This document shows, in pieces, positions 18,746 through 26,713 of a stretch of 64,000 nucleotides of DNA; position 1 is the first letter of the stretch; each line of letters begins with the position of its first letter. The notes beneath the pieces were generated by a model that was not told where the DNA came from, ran no database searches, and was given only the letters and a program-made list of their open reading frames with translations. Made by a program: the position numbers and the translations under genes. This stretch comes from Vibrio orientalis CIP 102891 = ATCC 33934 (GTDB lineage: Bacteria; Pseudomonadota; Gammaproteobacteria; Enterobacterales; Vibrionaceae), in contig NZ_ACZV01000005.1 of assembly GCF_000176235.1 (NCBI RefSeq), forward strand, positions 1,984,001-2,048,000, in the 5' to 3' direction.

Positions 18746-21700
18746 ATGGCTCTATATGATCCTAATCTTGAAAAAGATAACTGTGGATTTGGCTTGATTG
18801 CACACATGGAAGGTGAACCAAGCCATAAATTGGTACGTACTGCCATTTCTGCACTAGACCGAATGACCCACCGTGGCGGTATTGCGGCAGATGGCAAAAC
18901 CGGTGATGGTTGTGGTCTATTACTACAAAAACCGGACTCTTATCTGCGTTTAATCGCTGAAGAAAATGGCTTTAACCTTGGCAAGCAATATGCCGTAGGT
19001 ATGATTTTCTTCAATCAAGATCCTGCTAAAGCGAAACTAGCCAAAGATGTTATAAACCAAGAGCTTGCGCAAGAGACCTTGACCGTTTCGGGTTGGCGTG
19101 AAGTGCCAACTAACTCAGCGGTGCTAGGCCCAATCGCAGTAGATTCGCTGCCAAATATTCAGCAAGTTTTTATTTCAGCTCCTGCTGGTTGGCGTGAACG
19201 CGATATTGAACGTCGCCTTTATATTGCCCGCCGACGTATTGAAAAACAGATCACTGATGATAGTGACTTCTATATCTGTAGCCTGTCGACTCAAGTGATG
19301 GTCTATAAAGGCTTATGTATGCCTGCAGACCTGCCACGCTTCTATTTAGATCTTGCAGATCTTCGTATGGAGTCGGCGATCTGTCTGTTCCACCAGCGCT
19401 TCTCAACCAACACGCAACCTCGTTGGCCACTTGCTCAGCCGTTCCGCTATTTAGCACACAATGGTGAGATTAATACCATTGAAGGTAACCGCCAATGGGC
19501 GCGGGCGCGTGCTTACAAGTTCTCGTCGCCGCTATTGCCAGATCTAAAGACCGCGGCACCATTCGTCAATGAAACAGGTTCCGACTCTTCAAGTCTCGAC
19601 AACATGCTGGATCTGTTCTTGGCTGGCGGTATGGATATCTTCCGTGCGATGCGCATGCTGGTTCCGCCAGCATGGCAAAACCACCCAGATATGGACCCTG
19701 ATCTGCGCGCCTTTTACGACTTTAACTCCAAACACATGGAGCCGTGGGATGGCCCTGCGGGAATCGTTCTATCTGATGGACGCTACGCAGCCTGTAACTT
19801 AGACCGTAACGGCCTACGCCCTGCTCGCTATGTGATTACTAAAGACAAGCTAATCACACTCGCATCTGAAGTGGGGATTTGGGATTACGCGCCAGATGAG
19901 GTGGCTGAGAAAGGCCGCGTCGGGCCGGGTGAACTACTAGTGATCGATACTCGCCGAGGCAAACTATGGCAGTCGAGCGAAATTGATAATGACCTTAAAG
20001 GTCGCCACCCTTACCGCGAATGGATGGATAACAACGTCCATAAGCTGACCCCATTCTCCCAATTACCGGATGATAAAGTGGGTCAGCGCAGCTTCGCCGA
20101 AGACCAGCTTAAGACTTACCAGAAACAGTTTGCGATGAGCAACGAGGAAGTCGATCAAGTGCTACGCGTACTTGGAGATATGGGACAAGAAGCTGTCGGT
20201 TCAATGGGTGATGATACCCCTATGGCGGTGCTTTCTTCTAAAGAGCGTCTAGTCACCGACTATTTCCGCCAGAAGTTTGCTCAGGTAACGAACCCGCCAA
20301 TCGACCCGCTACGTGAAAAGCATGTTATGTCACTGGCCACCAGTATTGGCCAAGAGATGAACGTGTTCTGCGAAACGGATGGACACGCCCACCGCGTAAC
20401 CTTTGGTTCACCGGTTCTGCTCTATTCTGATATGCAGCAACTGCTGGAACTGAATGACGAATACTATCGCAGCACGATACTCGATATAAATTATGATCCA
20501 GAAGAGAAAGATCTAGAGAAAGCGATCCAAGACCTGTGTGACCAAGCGGTTGAAGTGGTACAAGATGGTACTGTGCTGGTTGTGTTATCAGACCGCAACC
20601 TCAAGAAAGGGCGATTGCCAATTCCGGCAGCAATGGCCGTCGGCGCCGTTCAAAGCCGCCTGATCGATGCTAACTTGCGTTGCGATGCCAACATAATTGC
20701 AGAAACAGGTACCGTGCGTGATCCTCACCAATTTGCGGTGCTGCTTGGTTTTGGCGCAACAGCGGTCTACCCATACTTAGCCTACGAGGCGCTTGGCAAA
20801 GTCATCGACGATGGTGGCATTGATAAGAGCTATCGCGAAGTGATGCAGAACTACCAATACGGCATCAATAAAGGTCTATATAAGATCATGTCGAAGATGG
20901 GTATTTCGACGGTTGCTTCCTACCGCTGTTCACAACTGTTTGAAGCGGTTGGCCTAAGCCAAGATATCGTTAACTTGTGCTTTAAAGGTGTTACGACACG
21001 CATTCAAGGTGCCAACTTCGAAGATTTCGAGCAAGACATTTACAATTTATCTCGTAAAGCTTGGGCAAAACGCAAGCCTATCGAACATGGTGGTTTGCTC
21101 AAGTATGTTCACGGCGGCGAGTACCATGCTTACAACCCTGATGTGGTCGGCACACTGCAACAAGCGGTCAAATCTGGTGAATCATCAGACTACAAGAGCT
21201 TTGCTAAGCAGGTCAACGAGCGCCCTATTGCGATGCTGCGTGACTTAATGCAGTTGAAAAAGGCTGACGCCCCACTTCCACTTGAGCAGATTGAACCAAG
21301 TAACGAACTGTTTAAGCGCTTCGACTCGGCGGCGATGTCTATTGGTGCACTTAGCCCAGAAGCACACGAAGCTCTTGCCACTGCAATGAACCGCTTAGGT
21401 GGCTATTCAAACTCAGGTGAAGGTGGTGAAGACCCACGTCGCTTCGGCACTGAACGTAACTCGCGCATTAAGCAGATTGCTTCCGGCCGCTTTGGTGTCA
21501 CGCCGCACTATCTGACTAACGCCGATGTGCTGCAAATTAAAGTGGCGCAAGGTGCTAAGCCAGGCGAAGGGGGTCAGCTGCCGGGCCATAAAGTAACCGC
21601 TGAAATAGCGAAACTTCGTTACTCAGTACAAGGCGTGACGCTCATTTCACCGCCACCGCACCATGATATTTACTCAATTGAAGACTTGGCCCAGCTAATC

Positions 21701-23209
21701 TTCGACCTAAAACAAGTCAATCCGAAAGCTCTAGTTTCAGTAAAACTGGTCTCTGAACCGGGCGTTGGCACTATCGCCACCGGTGTTGCGAAAGCTTATG
21801 CCGACCTTATCACCATCTCCGGCTATGATGGCGGCACTGCGGCTAGCCCGCTGACCTCAGTAAAATACGCTGGCAGCCCTTGGGAACTTGGCCTAGCTGA
21901 AACTCAGCAAGCACTCGTTGCGAATGGCCTGCGCCATAAGATTCGCTTGCAAGTCGATGGTGGCCTTAAGACCGGCCTTGATGTCGTGAAAGCCGCTATC
22001 TTAGGTGCTGAAAGCTTTGGCTTTGGTACTGCGCCTATGGTCGCAATGGGCTGTAAGTTCTTACGTATTTGTCACCTTAATAACTGTGCGACCGGTGTTG
22101 CTACTCAAGATGACACGCTACGTAGAGAGTACTTCAAAGGCCTACCTGAAATGGTGATGAACTACTTTGTTGGCCTAGCTGATGAAGTCCGTGAGTTACT
22201 GGCTGAACTTGGTGTCGAGAAGCTGACCGATTTAATTGGACGCACTGATCTACTCGAGGCTGTAGAAGGGATGACGGCGAAGCAGAGCAAGCTCGATCTT
22301 TCAAACATCTTGGAAGCTCCAGTTTCACCGCAAGGTCATCCTGTTTACTGGACGGAGCCAAATGCGCCGTTTGATAAAGCAGAGCTCAACCAGAAAATTA
22401 TTGAAGATGCTCTAGCAGCGGTAGAAGCAAAACAATCCGCTGACTTTTTCTATAACGTCATCAACACCGACCGTTCTATTGGCGCTCGACTATCTGGTGA
22501 AATCGCCAAGCGTTATGGCAACCAAGGTATGGCTGCCAAACCCATTAAGCTCCACCTTGATGGCACTGCCGGACAATCTTTCGGTGTATGGAATGCCGGA
22601 GGCGTTGAGCTTTATCTAACCGGTGATGCCAACGACTACGTGGGTAAAGGTATGGCAGGCGGCAAGATCGTCATCAAACCACACCAAGGCACTGCGTTTA
22701 AGTGTAATGAAGCCACCATCATTGGTAATACCTGCCTATACGGAGCAACCGGAGGTAAACTATTTGCCGCAGGTACCGCAGGTGAGCGTTTCGGTGTGCG
22801 TAACTCAGGCACGATTGCCGTGATTGAAGGTGCTGGCGACAACGCATGTGAGTACATGACGGGCGGTATTGTCGCGATACTTGGCGCGACGGGTGTTAAC
22901 TTTGGTGCAGGTATGACTGGCGGTTTCGCTTACGTCTTGGATAAGAATGATGACTTCCAAGGCCGAGTAAATGAAGAGTCAGTCGAGGCGGTTGCTCTAT
23001 CTGACTTACATATTCACCAAGAACATCTACGTGGTCTAATTGCAGAGCACCTAGAAGAAACCGGCTCAGTGCATGCGGAAGATATTTTGGCGAACTTTGA
23101 TGAATGGATTCCAAAGTTCTACTTGGTGAAACCAAAAGCGGCAGATCTCAACACTCTGCTTGGTCACCAAAGCCGCAGCGCTGCAGAACTGCGCGTTCAA
23201 GCCCAGTAA
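18746..23209 (+). CDS. gltB: Glutamate synthase large subunit, enterobacterial type (GOGAT 2)
   Basis: A second complete NADPH-GOGAT alpha subunit of 1487 residues. A 12-residue propeptide precedes Cys13 (KDNCGFGLIAH), the amidotransferase nucleophile. FMN-domain motifs (SGEGGEDPRRF, LISPPPHHDIYSIEDLAQL, ISGYDGGTAASPLTS), the 3Fe-4S cysteines (FLRICHLNNCATG) and the GXGXG barrel are all intact, so both GOGATs look active. Its N-terminus is close to E. coli GltB, making this the enterobacterial orthologue. It has its own AAGGGAG site and lies 430 bp after gltD1. By eye it uses more C- and G-ending codons (CGC, GGC, GCC) than gltB1, which suggests a different history or expression level. Confidence 0.95.
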   Translation: MALYDPNLEKDNCGFGLIAHMEGEPSHKLVRTAISALDRMTHRGGIAADGKTGDGCGLLLQKPDSYLRLIAEENGFNLGKQYAVGMIFFNQDPAKAKLAKDVINQELAQETLTVSGWREVPTNSAVLGPIAVDSLPNIQQVFISAPAGWRERDIERRLYIARRRIEKQITDDSDFYICSLSTQVMVYKGLCMPADLPRFYLDLADLRMESAICLFHQRFSTNTQPRWPLAQPFRYLAHNGEINTIEGNRQWARARAYKFSSPLLPDLKTAAPFVNETGSDSSSLDNMLDLFLAGGMDIFRAMRMLVPPAWQNHPDMDPDLRAFYDFNSKHMEPWDGPAGIVLSDGRYAACNLDRNGLRPARYVITKDKLITLASEVGIWDYAPDEVAEKGRVGPGELLVIDTRRGKLWQSSEIDNDLKGRHPYREWMDNNVHKLTPFSQLPDDKVGQRSFAEDQLKTYQKQFAMSNEEVDQVLRVLGDMGQEAVGSMGDDTPMAVLSSKERLVTDYFRQKFAQVTNPPIDPLREKHVMSLATSIGQEMNVFCETDGHAHRVTFGSPVLLYSDMQQLLELNDEYYRSTILDINYDPEEKDLEKAIQDLCDQAVEVVQDGTVLVVLSDRNLKKGRLPIPAAMAVGAVQSRLIDANLRCDANIIAETGTVRDPHQFAVLLGFGATAVYPYLAYEALGKVIDDGGIDKSYREVMQNYQYGINKGLYKIMSKMGISTVASYRCSQLFEAVGLSQDIVNLCFKGVTTRIQGANFEDFEQDIYNLSRKAWAKRKPIEHGGLLKYVHGGEYHAYNPDVVGTLQQAVKSGESSDYKSFAKQVNERPIAMLRDLMQLKKADAPLPLEQIEPSNELFKRFDSAAMSIGALSPEAHEALATAMNRLGGYSNSGEGGEDPRRFGTERNSRIKQIASGRFGVTPHYLTNADVLQIKVAQGAKPGEGGQLPGHKVTAEIAKLRYSVQGVTLISPPPHHDIYSIEDLAQLIFDLKQVNPKALVSVKLVSEPGVGTIATGVAKAYADLITISGYDGGTAASPLTSVKYAGSPWELGLAETQQALVANGLRHKIRLQVDGGLKTGLDVVKAAILGAESFGFGTAPMVAMGCKFLRICHLNNCATGVATQDDTLRREYFKGLPEMVMNYFVGLADEVRELLAELGVEKLTDLIGRTDLLEAVEGMTAKQSKLDLSNILEAPVSPQGHPVYWTEPNAPFDKAELNQKIIEDALAAVEAKQSADFFYNVINTDRSIGARLSGEIAKRYGNQGMAAKPIKLHLDGTAGQSFGVWNAGGVELYLTGDANDYVGKGMAGGKIVIKPHQGTAFKCNEATIIGNTCLYGATGGKLFAAGTAGERFGVRNSGTIAVIEGAGDNACEYMTGGIVAILGATGVNFGAGMTGGFAYVLDKNDDFQGRVNEESVEAVALSDLHIHQEHLRGLIAEHLEETGSVHAEDILANFDEWIPKFYLVKPKAADLNTLLGHQSRSAAELRVQAQ

Positions 23210-23230
23210 GTCATGGAGGATGTATAGAAC

Positions 23231-24643
23231 ATGAGCCAGAACGTATACCAATTTATCGACGTACAACGTGTAGATCCTGCGAAAAAACCAATTAAAATTC
23301 GTAAGATTGAATTCGTCGAAATCTACGAACCTTTTACTAAACAACAAGCAACTGCCCAAGCGGATCGCTGTTTAGACTGTGGTAACCCTTACTGTGAATG
23401 GAAATGTCCGGTTCACAACTATATCCCTCAGTGGCTAAAGTTGGCTAACGAGGGGCGCATTATCGAAGCGGTGGAATTGTCCCACCAAACCAATAGCTTA
23501 CCTGAGGTCTGTGGCCGCGTATGTCCACAAGACCGACTGTGTGAAGGATCTTGTACTCTTAACGATGATTTCGGGGCCGTCACGATCGGTAATATTGAAA
23601 AATATATTACTGACAAAGCTTTTGAGATGGGCTGGAAACCAGACATGTCGAAAGTCGAATGGACCGACAAAAAGGTGGCAATTATTGGTGCAGGTCCTGC
23701 TGGTCTCGCAGCGGCTGATATTCTGGTGCGAAATGGCGTTAAACCTGTGGTATTTGACCGTTACCCAGAAGTTGGTGGGCTACTCACCTTCGGTATCCCT
23801 TCATTCAAGCTCGAAAAAGGGGTGATGGAAAACCGCCGCAAAGTCTTTAGCGAAATGGGCGTTGAGTTCCGCCTTAATACTGAAGTGGGCCAAGATATCC
23901 AAATGCAGCAACTTATTGATGACTACGATGCGGTGTTCCTTGGCGTCGGTACCTACAAAAACATGCGTGCTGGCCTTGAGAACGAAGATGCACCTGGTGT
24001 GTACGATGCCCTGCCTTTCCTCGTTTCCAACACTTATAAAGTGATGGATTTAGAGGACGACAAGCCATTCATTGATATGAAAGGCCAGAAAGTGGTGGTG
24101 CTTGGTGGCGGTGATACTGCAATGGACTGTGTTCGCACCTCTATTCGCCAAAATGCAGACCACGTCATCTGTGCTTACCGTCGAGATGAAGCCAATATGC
24201 CAGGCTCTCGCCGCGAGGTGAAAAATGCCAAAGAAGAAGGGGTTAACTTTATGTTCAACCTGCAACCTCTTGGCTTAGAAGTTGATGCTTCAGGCAAAGT
24301 TTCTGGTGTTAAGGTGGTGAAGACTGCTCTTGGTGAGCCAGATGAAGCAGGACGTCGCCGTCCGGAGCCAGTAGAAGGCAGTGAACACGTGCTTGAAGCC
24401 GATGCGGTAATCATGGCATTCGGTTTCCAGCCACATAAAATGGCTTGGCTTGAACCTTATGGCGTCGAACTCGATCAATGGGGGCGTATCCAAGCGCCTT
24501 CTGAGCAAGAATTTATGTTCCAAACCAGTAATAAAAAGATCTTTGCTGGTGGCGACGCCGTTCGCGGCTCGGATCTGGTCGTGACCGCGATTGATGAAGG
24601 GCGAAAAGCAGCAGAAGGCATTCTCGATTATCTAGAAGTCTGA
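23231..24643 (+). CDS. gltD: Glutamate synthase small subunit, GOGAT 2
   Basis: A 470-residue FAD/4Fe-4S/NADPH subunit pairing with the GltB at 18746. Cluster cysteines are CLDCGNPYCEWKCPVHN and GRVCPQDRLCEGSC; the FAD motif is IIGAGPAGLAAADIL and the NADP motif VVLGGGDTAMDCVRT. The start MSQNVYQFIDVQRVDPAKKP is nearly the E. coli GltD N-terminus, unlike the GltD at 16846. It begins 21 bp after gltB2 with a GGAGG placed rather far (11 bases) from the ATG. A terminator follows. Confidence 0.95.
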   Translation: MSQNVYQFIDVQRVDPAKKPIKIRKIEFVEIYEPFTKQQATAQADRCLDCGNPYCEWKCPVHNYIPQWLKLANEGRIIEAVELSHQTNSLPEVCGRVCPQDRLCEGSCTLNDDFGAVTIGNIEKYITDKAFEMGWKPDMSKVEWTDKKVAIIGAGPAGLAAADILVRNGVKPVVFDRYPEVGGLLTFGIPSFKLEKGVMENRRKVFSEMGVEFRLNTEVGQDIQMQQLIDDYDAVFLGVGTYKNMRAGLENEDAPGVYDALPFLVSNTYKVMDLEDDKPFIDMKGQKVVVLGGGDTAMDCVRTSIRQNADHVICAYRRDEANMPGSRREVKNAKEEGVNFMFNLQPLGLEVDASGKVSGVKVVKTALGEPDEAGRRRPEPVEGSEHVLEADAVIMAFGFQPHKMAWLEPYGVELDQWGRIQAPSEQEFMFQTSNKKIFAGGDAVRGSDLVVTAIDEGRKAAEGILDYLEV

Positions 24644-24670
24644 TCCAATTTTAGCTCTATCAATATCACA

Positions 24671-24698
24671 AAAGGATCCTATGATTGGATCCTTTTTT
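24671..24698 (+). terminator. Terminator of gltB2D2
   Basis: The stem AAAGGATCC / GGATCCTTT with a 7-nt loop is followed by further T residues, directly downstream of gltD2. Confidence 0.88.
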
Positions 24699-24744
24699 CT
24701 TGCGTTACATATAATTAAGCCACAATAACAAACAGGAATTCAAC

Positions 24745-25173
24745 ATGAAGAAAGCCGCTCTCCTTTCCATTGCTGTGTTGGGTTTAACCGCTTGTAGCCA
24801 AGGAGTTCAAACCATGACGGATCGTTCTGCTTCACCATGTGGTGATAAACCCAACTGTGTCTCAACCCAAGATAACCGGGAGAAATATCAGCTCGCCCCA
24901 TTCTCCCTAACAGCAGATGCAAATATCGACAGTATTGAACAAGCAGCCCTCACGCTAGCCGGAGCTAAAACCGCGGTCAAAGAAAGTGGTTACTTACGTG
25001 TTGAGTGTACCTCTAAGATCATGCGCTTTGTTGACGACTTAGAGCTAAAAATTGAAGGCGATAAACTACTAGTACGCTCTGAGTCACGTGTTGGCTATTC
25101 GGATTTTGGCGTTAACCGAAAGCGAGCCGATGAGCTGCGCGAGAGACTAAAAGAAAGTGGCCTTATCAAGTAG
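24745..25173 (+). CDS. DUF1499 lipoprotein
   Basis: A 142-residue predicted lipoprotein: MKKAALLSIAVLGLTAC is a signal peptide with lipobox LTAC. The mature region is DUF1499, recognisable from SPCGDKPNCVST, the basic-aromatic segment YLRVECTSKIMRFVDDLEL and the ending VGYSDFGVNRKRADEL. DUF1499 has no established biochemical function. The ATG follows AGGAATTCAAC. It stands alone between the gltBD2 terminator and a convergent terminator shared with truB. Confidence 0.85.
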   Translation: MKKAALLSIAVLGLTACSQGVQTMTDRSASPCGDKPNCVSTQDNREKYQLAPFSLTADANIDSIEQAALTLAGAKTAVKESGYLRVECTSKIMRFVDDLELKIEGDKLLVRSESRVGYSDFGVNRKRADELRERLKESGLIK

Positions 25174-25193
25174 ATAACGAGCGGCCAGAGACA

Positions 25194-25224
25194 AAAAACC
25201 GAAGCATTAGGCTTCGGTTTTTTT
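25194..25224. terminator. Bidirectional terminator between DUF1499 gene and truB
   Basis: The perfect 7-bp stem CCGAAGC / GCTTCGG with a 5-nt loop has A6 on the left and T7 on the right. It can end transcription from both convergent units. Confidence 0.88.
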
Positions 25225-25241
25225 ATTCGCGGGAAAGCTAA

Positions 25242-26192
25242 TTACTGCTCGGCTTCATCACGGAAAACAACAAGGCGCTTTGGCGCAACCTTACCGTCGC
25301 CATTAATTTCTGCAACACCAATAAAGAGTTTCTCTTCACCAGAAGTCATACGCAGTGGCGTCCCTTCTGGTGCGCCTAATACTTGTACTGGCATACCATG
25401 CTGTACTAGGTTGGTTAACTCAGCATTCAAATTCACCTCTGGCAAATCTTCAACTGCAGTATCCATTGGCAATAACAGCGGATCGAGCAACTCTTTAGGA
25501 GCAATTTCATCACGGTGTGCTTGCTCAAGTAGCTCATTTAACTGCTCAAGCGTCACCATCTTCTCATACGGGTATTTTGCAACCCCAGTACGACGAAGCA
25601 TAGTCACATGAGCGCCACAACCTAGCATTTCACCCAGGTCATCGACGATAGTACGGATATAAGTGCCTTTAGAACAGTGTACTTCCATCTCCACTTCATC
25701 ACCTTCAAAGCGATGCAGGACAATTTCATACACGGTAATCTTGCGTGATTCACGCGGCACTTCAATACCTTGACGAGCATACTCGTACAAAGGCTTGCCT
25801 TGATACTTCAACGCAGAAAACATTGAAGGCACTTGGTCAGATTCACCACGGAACTTATCGATACACTCTTCAAGCTTATCTAAAGAAACGTCTACTGGAC
25901 GAGTCTCAACAACTTCACCATCTGAATCAGATGTATCGGTACGCTGACCTAATTTCGCGATAACTCGGTAACGTTTGTCAGAATCCAACAGGAACTGAGA
26001 AAACTTGGTTGCTTCACCAAGGCAAATTGGCAGCATACCTGTCGCTAGGGGATCCAGTGCACCGGTATGACCTGCTTTTTCTGCAAAGTAAATGCGCTTT
26101 ACTTTTTGCAGTGCATCATTAGATGAAATGCCTGTTGGTTTATCCAAAAGGATAACGCCATTAATTGGACGACCTTTACGACGACGAGCCAT
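25242..26192 (-). CDS. truB: tRNA pseudouridine-55 synthase TruB
   Basis: Makes pseudouridine-55 in the T-loop of tRNAs. In 316 residues, the catalytic Asp lies in GHTGALDPLATGMLPICLGEATKF, and GTYIRTIVDDLG and MFSALKYQGKPLYEYAR are family motifs. The C-terminal PUA-like part ends in APKRLVVFRD. Its ATG overlaps the rbfA stop by one base (TAATG), so it is the last gene of secG/tRNA/rimP-nusA-infB-rbfA-truB. In many gammaproteobacteria rpsO follows directly; here rpsO is about 17 kb away. Confidence 0.96.
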   Translation of the reverse strand: MARRRKGRPINGVILLDKPTGISSNDALQKVKRIYFAEKAGHTGALDPLATGMLPICLGEATKFSQFLLDSDKRYRVIAKLGQRTDTSDSDGEVVETRPVDVSLDKLEECIDKFRGESDQVPSMFSALKYQGKPLYEYARQGIEVPRESRKITVYEIVLHRFEGDEVEMEVHCSKGTYIRTIVDDLGEMLGCGAHVTMLRRTGVAKYPYEKMVTLEQLNELLEQAHRDEIAPKELLDPLLLPMDTAVEDLPEVNLNAELTNLVQHGMPVQVLGAPEGTPLRMTSGEEKLFIGVAEINGDGKVAPKRLVVFRDEAEQ

Positions 26193-26599
26193 TACTCTTC
26201 ACCTGTCTGGTCTTCTTCGCGACCTGAATCTTGTTGCTTGCGCTTGTCTTCGCTGACCACTTCAGACACAAGGTTCGACATACGCATACCCTCAACTAGA
26301 GTATTGTCGTAGTAGAAGCGAACTTCTGGCGTTAGACGTAGACGAATGCGCTTACCTAGCATCATACGAATGTGCACTTCGTGCTCACGCAGTGCTTCTA
26401 GGCAAGATTCTGGTGTTTGCTCACCAATGCATAGGAAAGTAACGAATACTTTTGCATACGCTAGGTCACGTGACACTTCTACATCAGAAATGGTCACCAT
26501 ACCTAGGCGAGAATCACGAACTTCACGTTGAAGGATCATCGCAAGTTCTTTTTGCAGCTGCTGTGCAACACGCTGCGTGCGGCTAAATTCTTTTGACAT
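26192..26599 (-). CDS. rbfA: Ribosome-binding factor A
   Basis: A late 30S maturation factor needed for 16S 5'-end processing and cold growth. The 135-residue product begins MSKEFSRTQRVAQQLQKELAMILQ and has the KH-like core with VTISDVEVSRDLAYAKVFVTF and IRLRLTPEVRFYYDNTLVEGMRMSNL. The charged tail (DKRKQQDSGREEDQTGEE) is typical of gammaproteobacterial RbfA. It lies 114 bp after infB with a hairpin in between, and overlaps truB by one base. Confidence 0.95.
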   Translation of the reverse strand: MSKEFSRTQRVAQQLQKELAMILQREVRDSRLGMVTISDVEVSRDLAYAKVFVTFLCIGEQTPESCLEALREHEVHIRMMLGKRIRLRLTPEVRFYYDNTLVEGMRMSNLVSEVVSEDKRKQQDSGREEDQTGEE

Positions 26600-26621
26600 A
26601 TCTTTTCTCTTATTAGAAAGA

Positions 26622-26652
26622 ATGGGGGGATGGATAAATTCCAGCCCCCCAT
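26622..26652 (-). other. Stem-loop between infB and rbfA
   Basis: The perfect 8-base arms ATGGGGGG and CCCCCCAT flank a 15-nt loop just upstream of rbfA. The tail is not U-rich enough for an efficient terminator. It could be a processing or stabilising element in the polycistronic mRNA. Confidence 0.5.
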
Positions 26653-26713
26653 GGCGTATTCAACAACCAATTACTGCTTATTCATCAATGAGTAAGCCAG
26701 CAATGTTAGTCAA

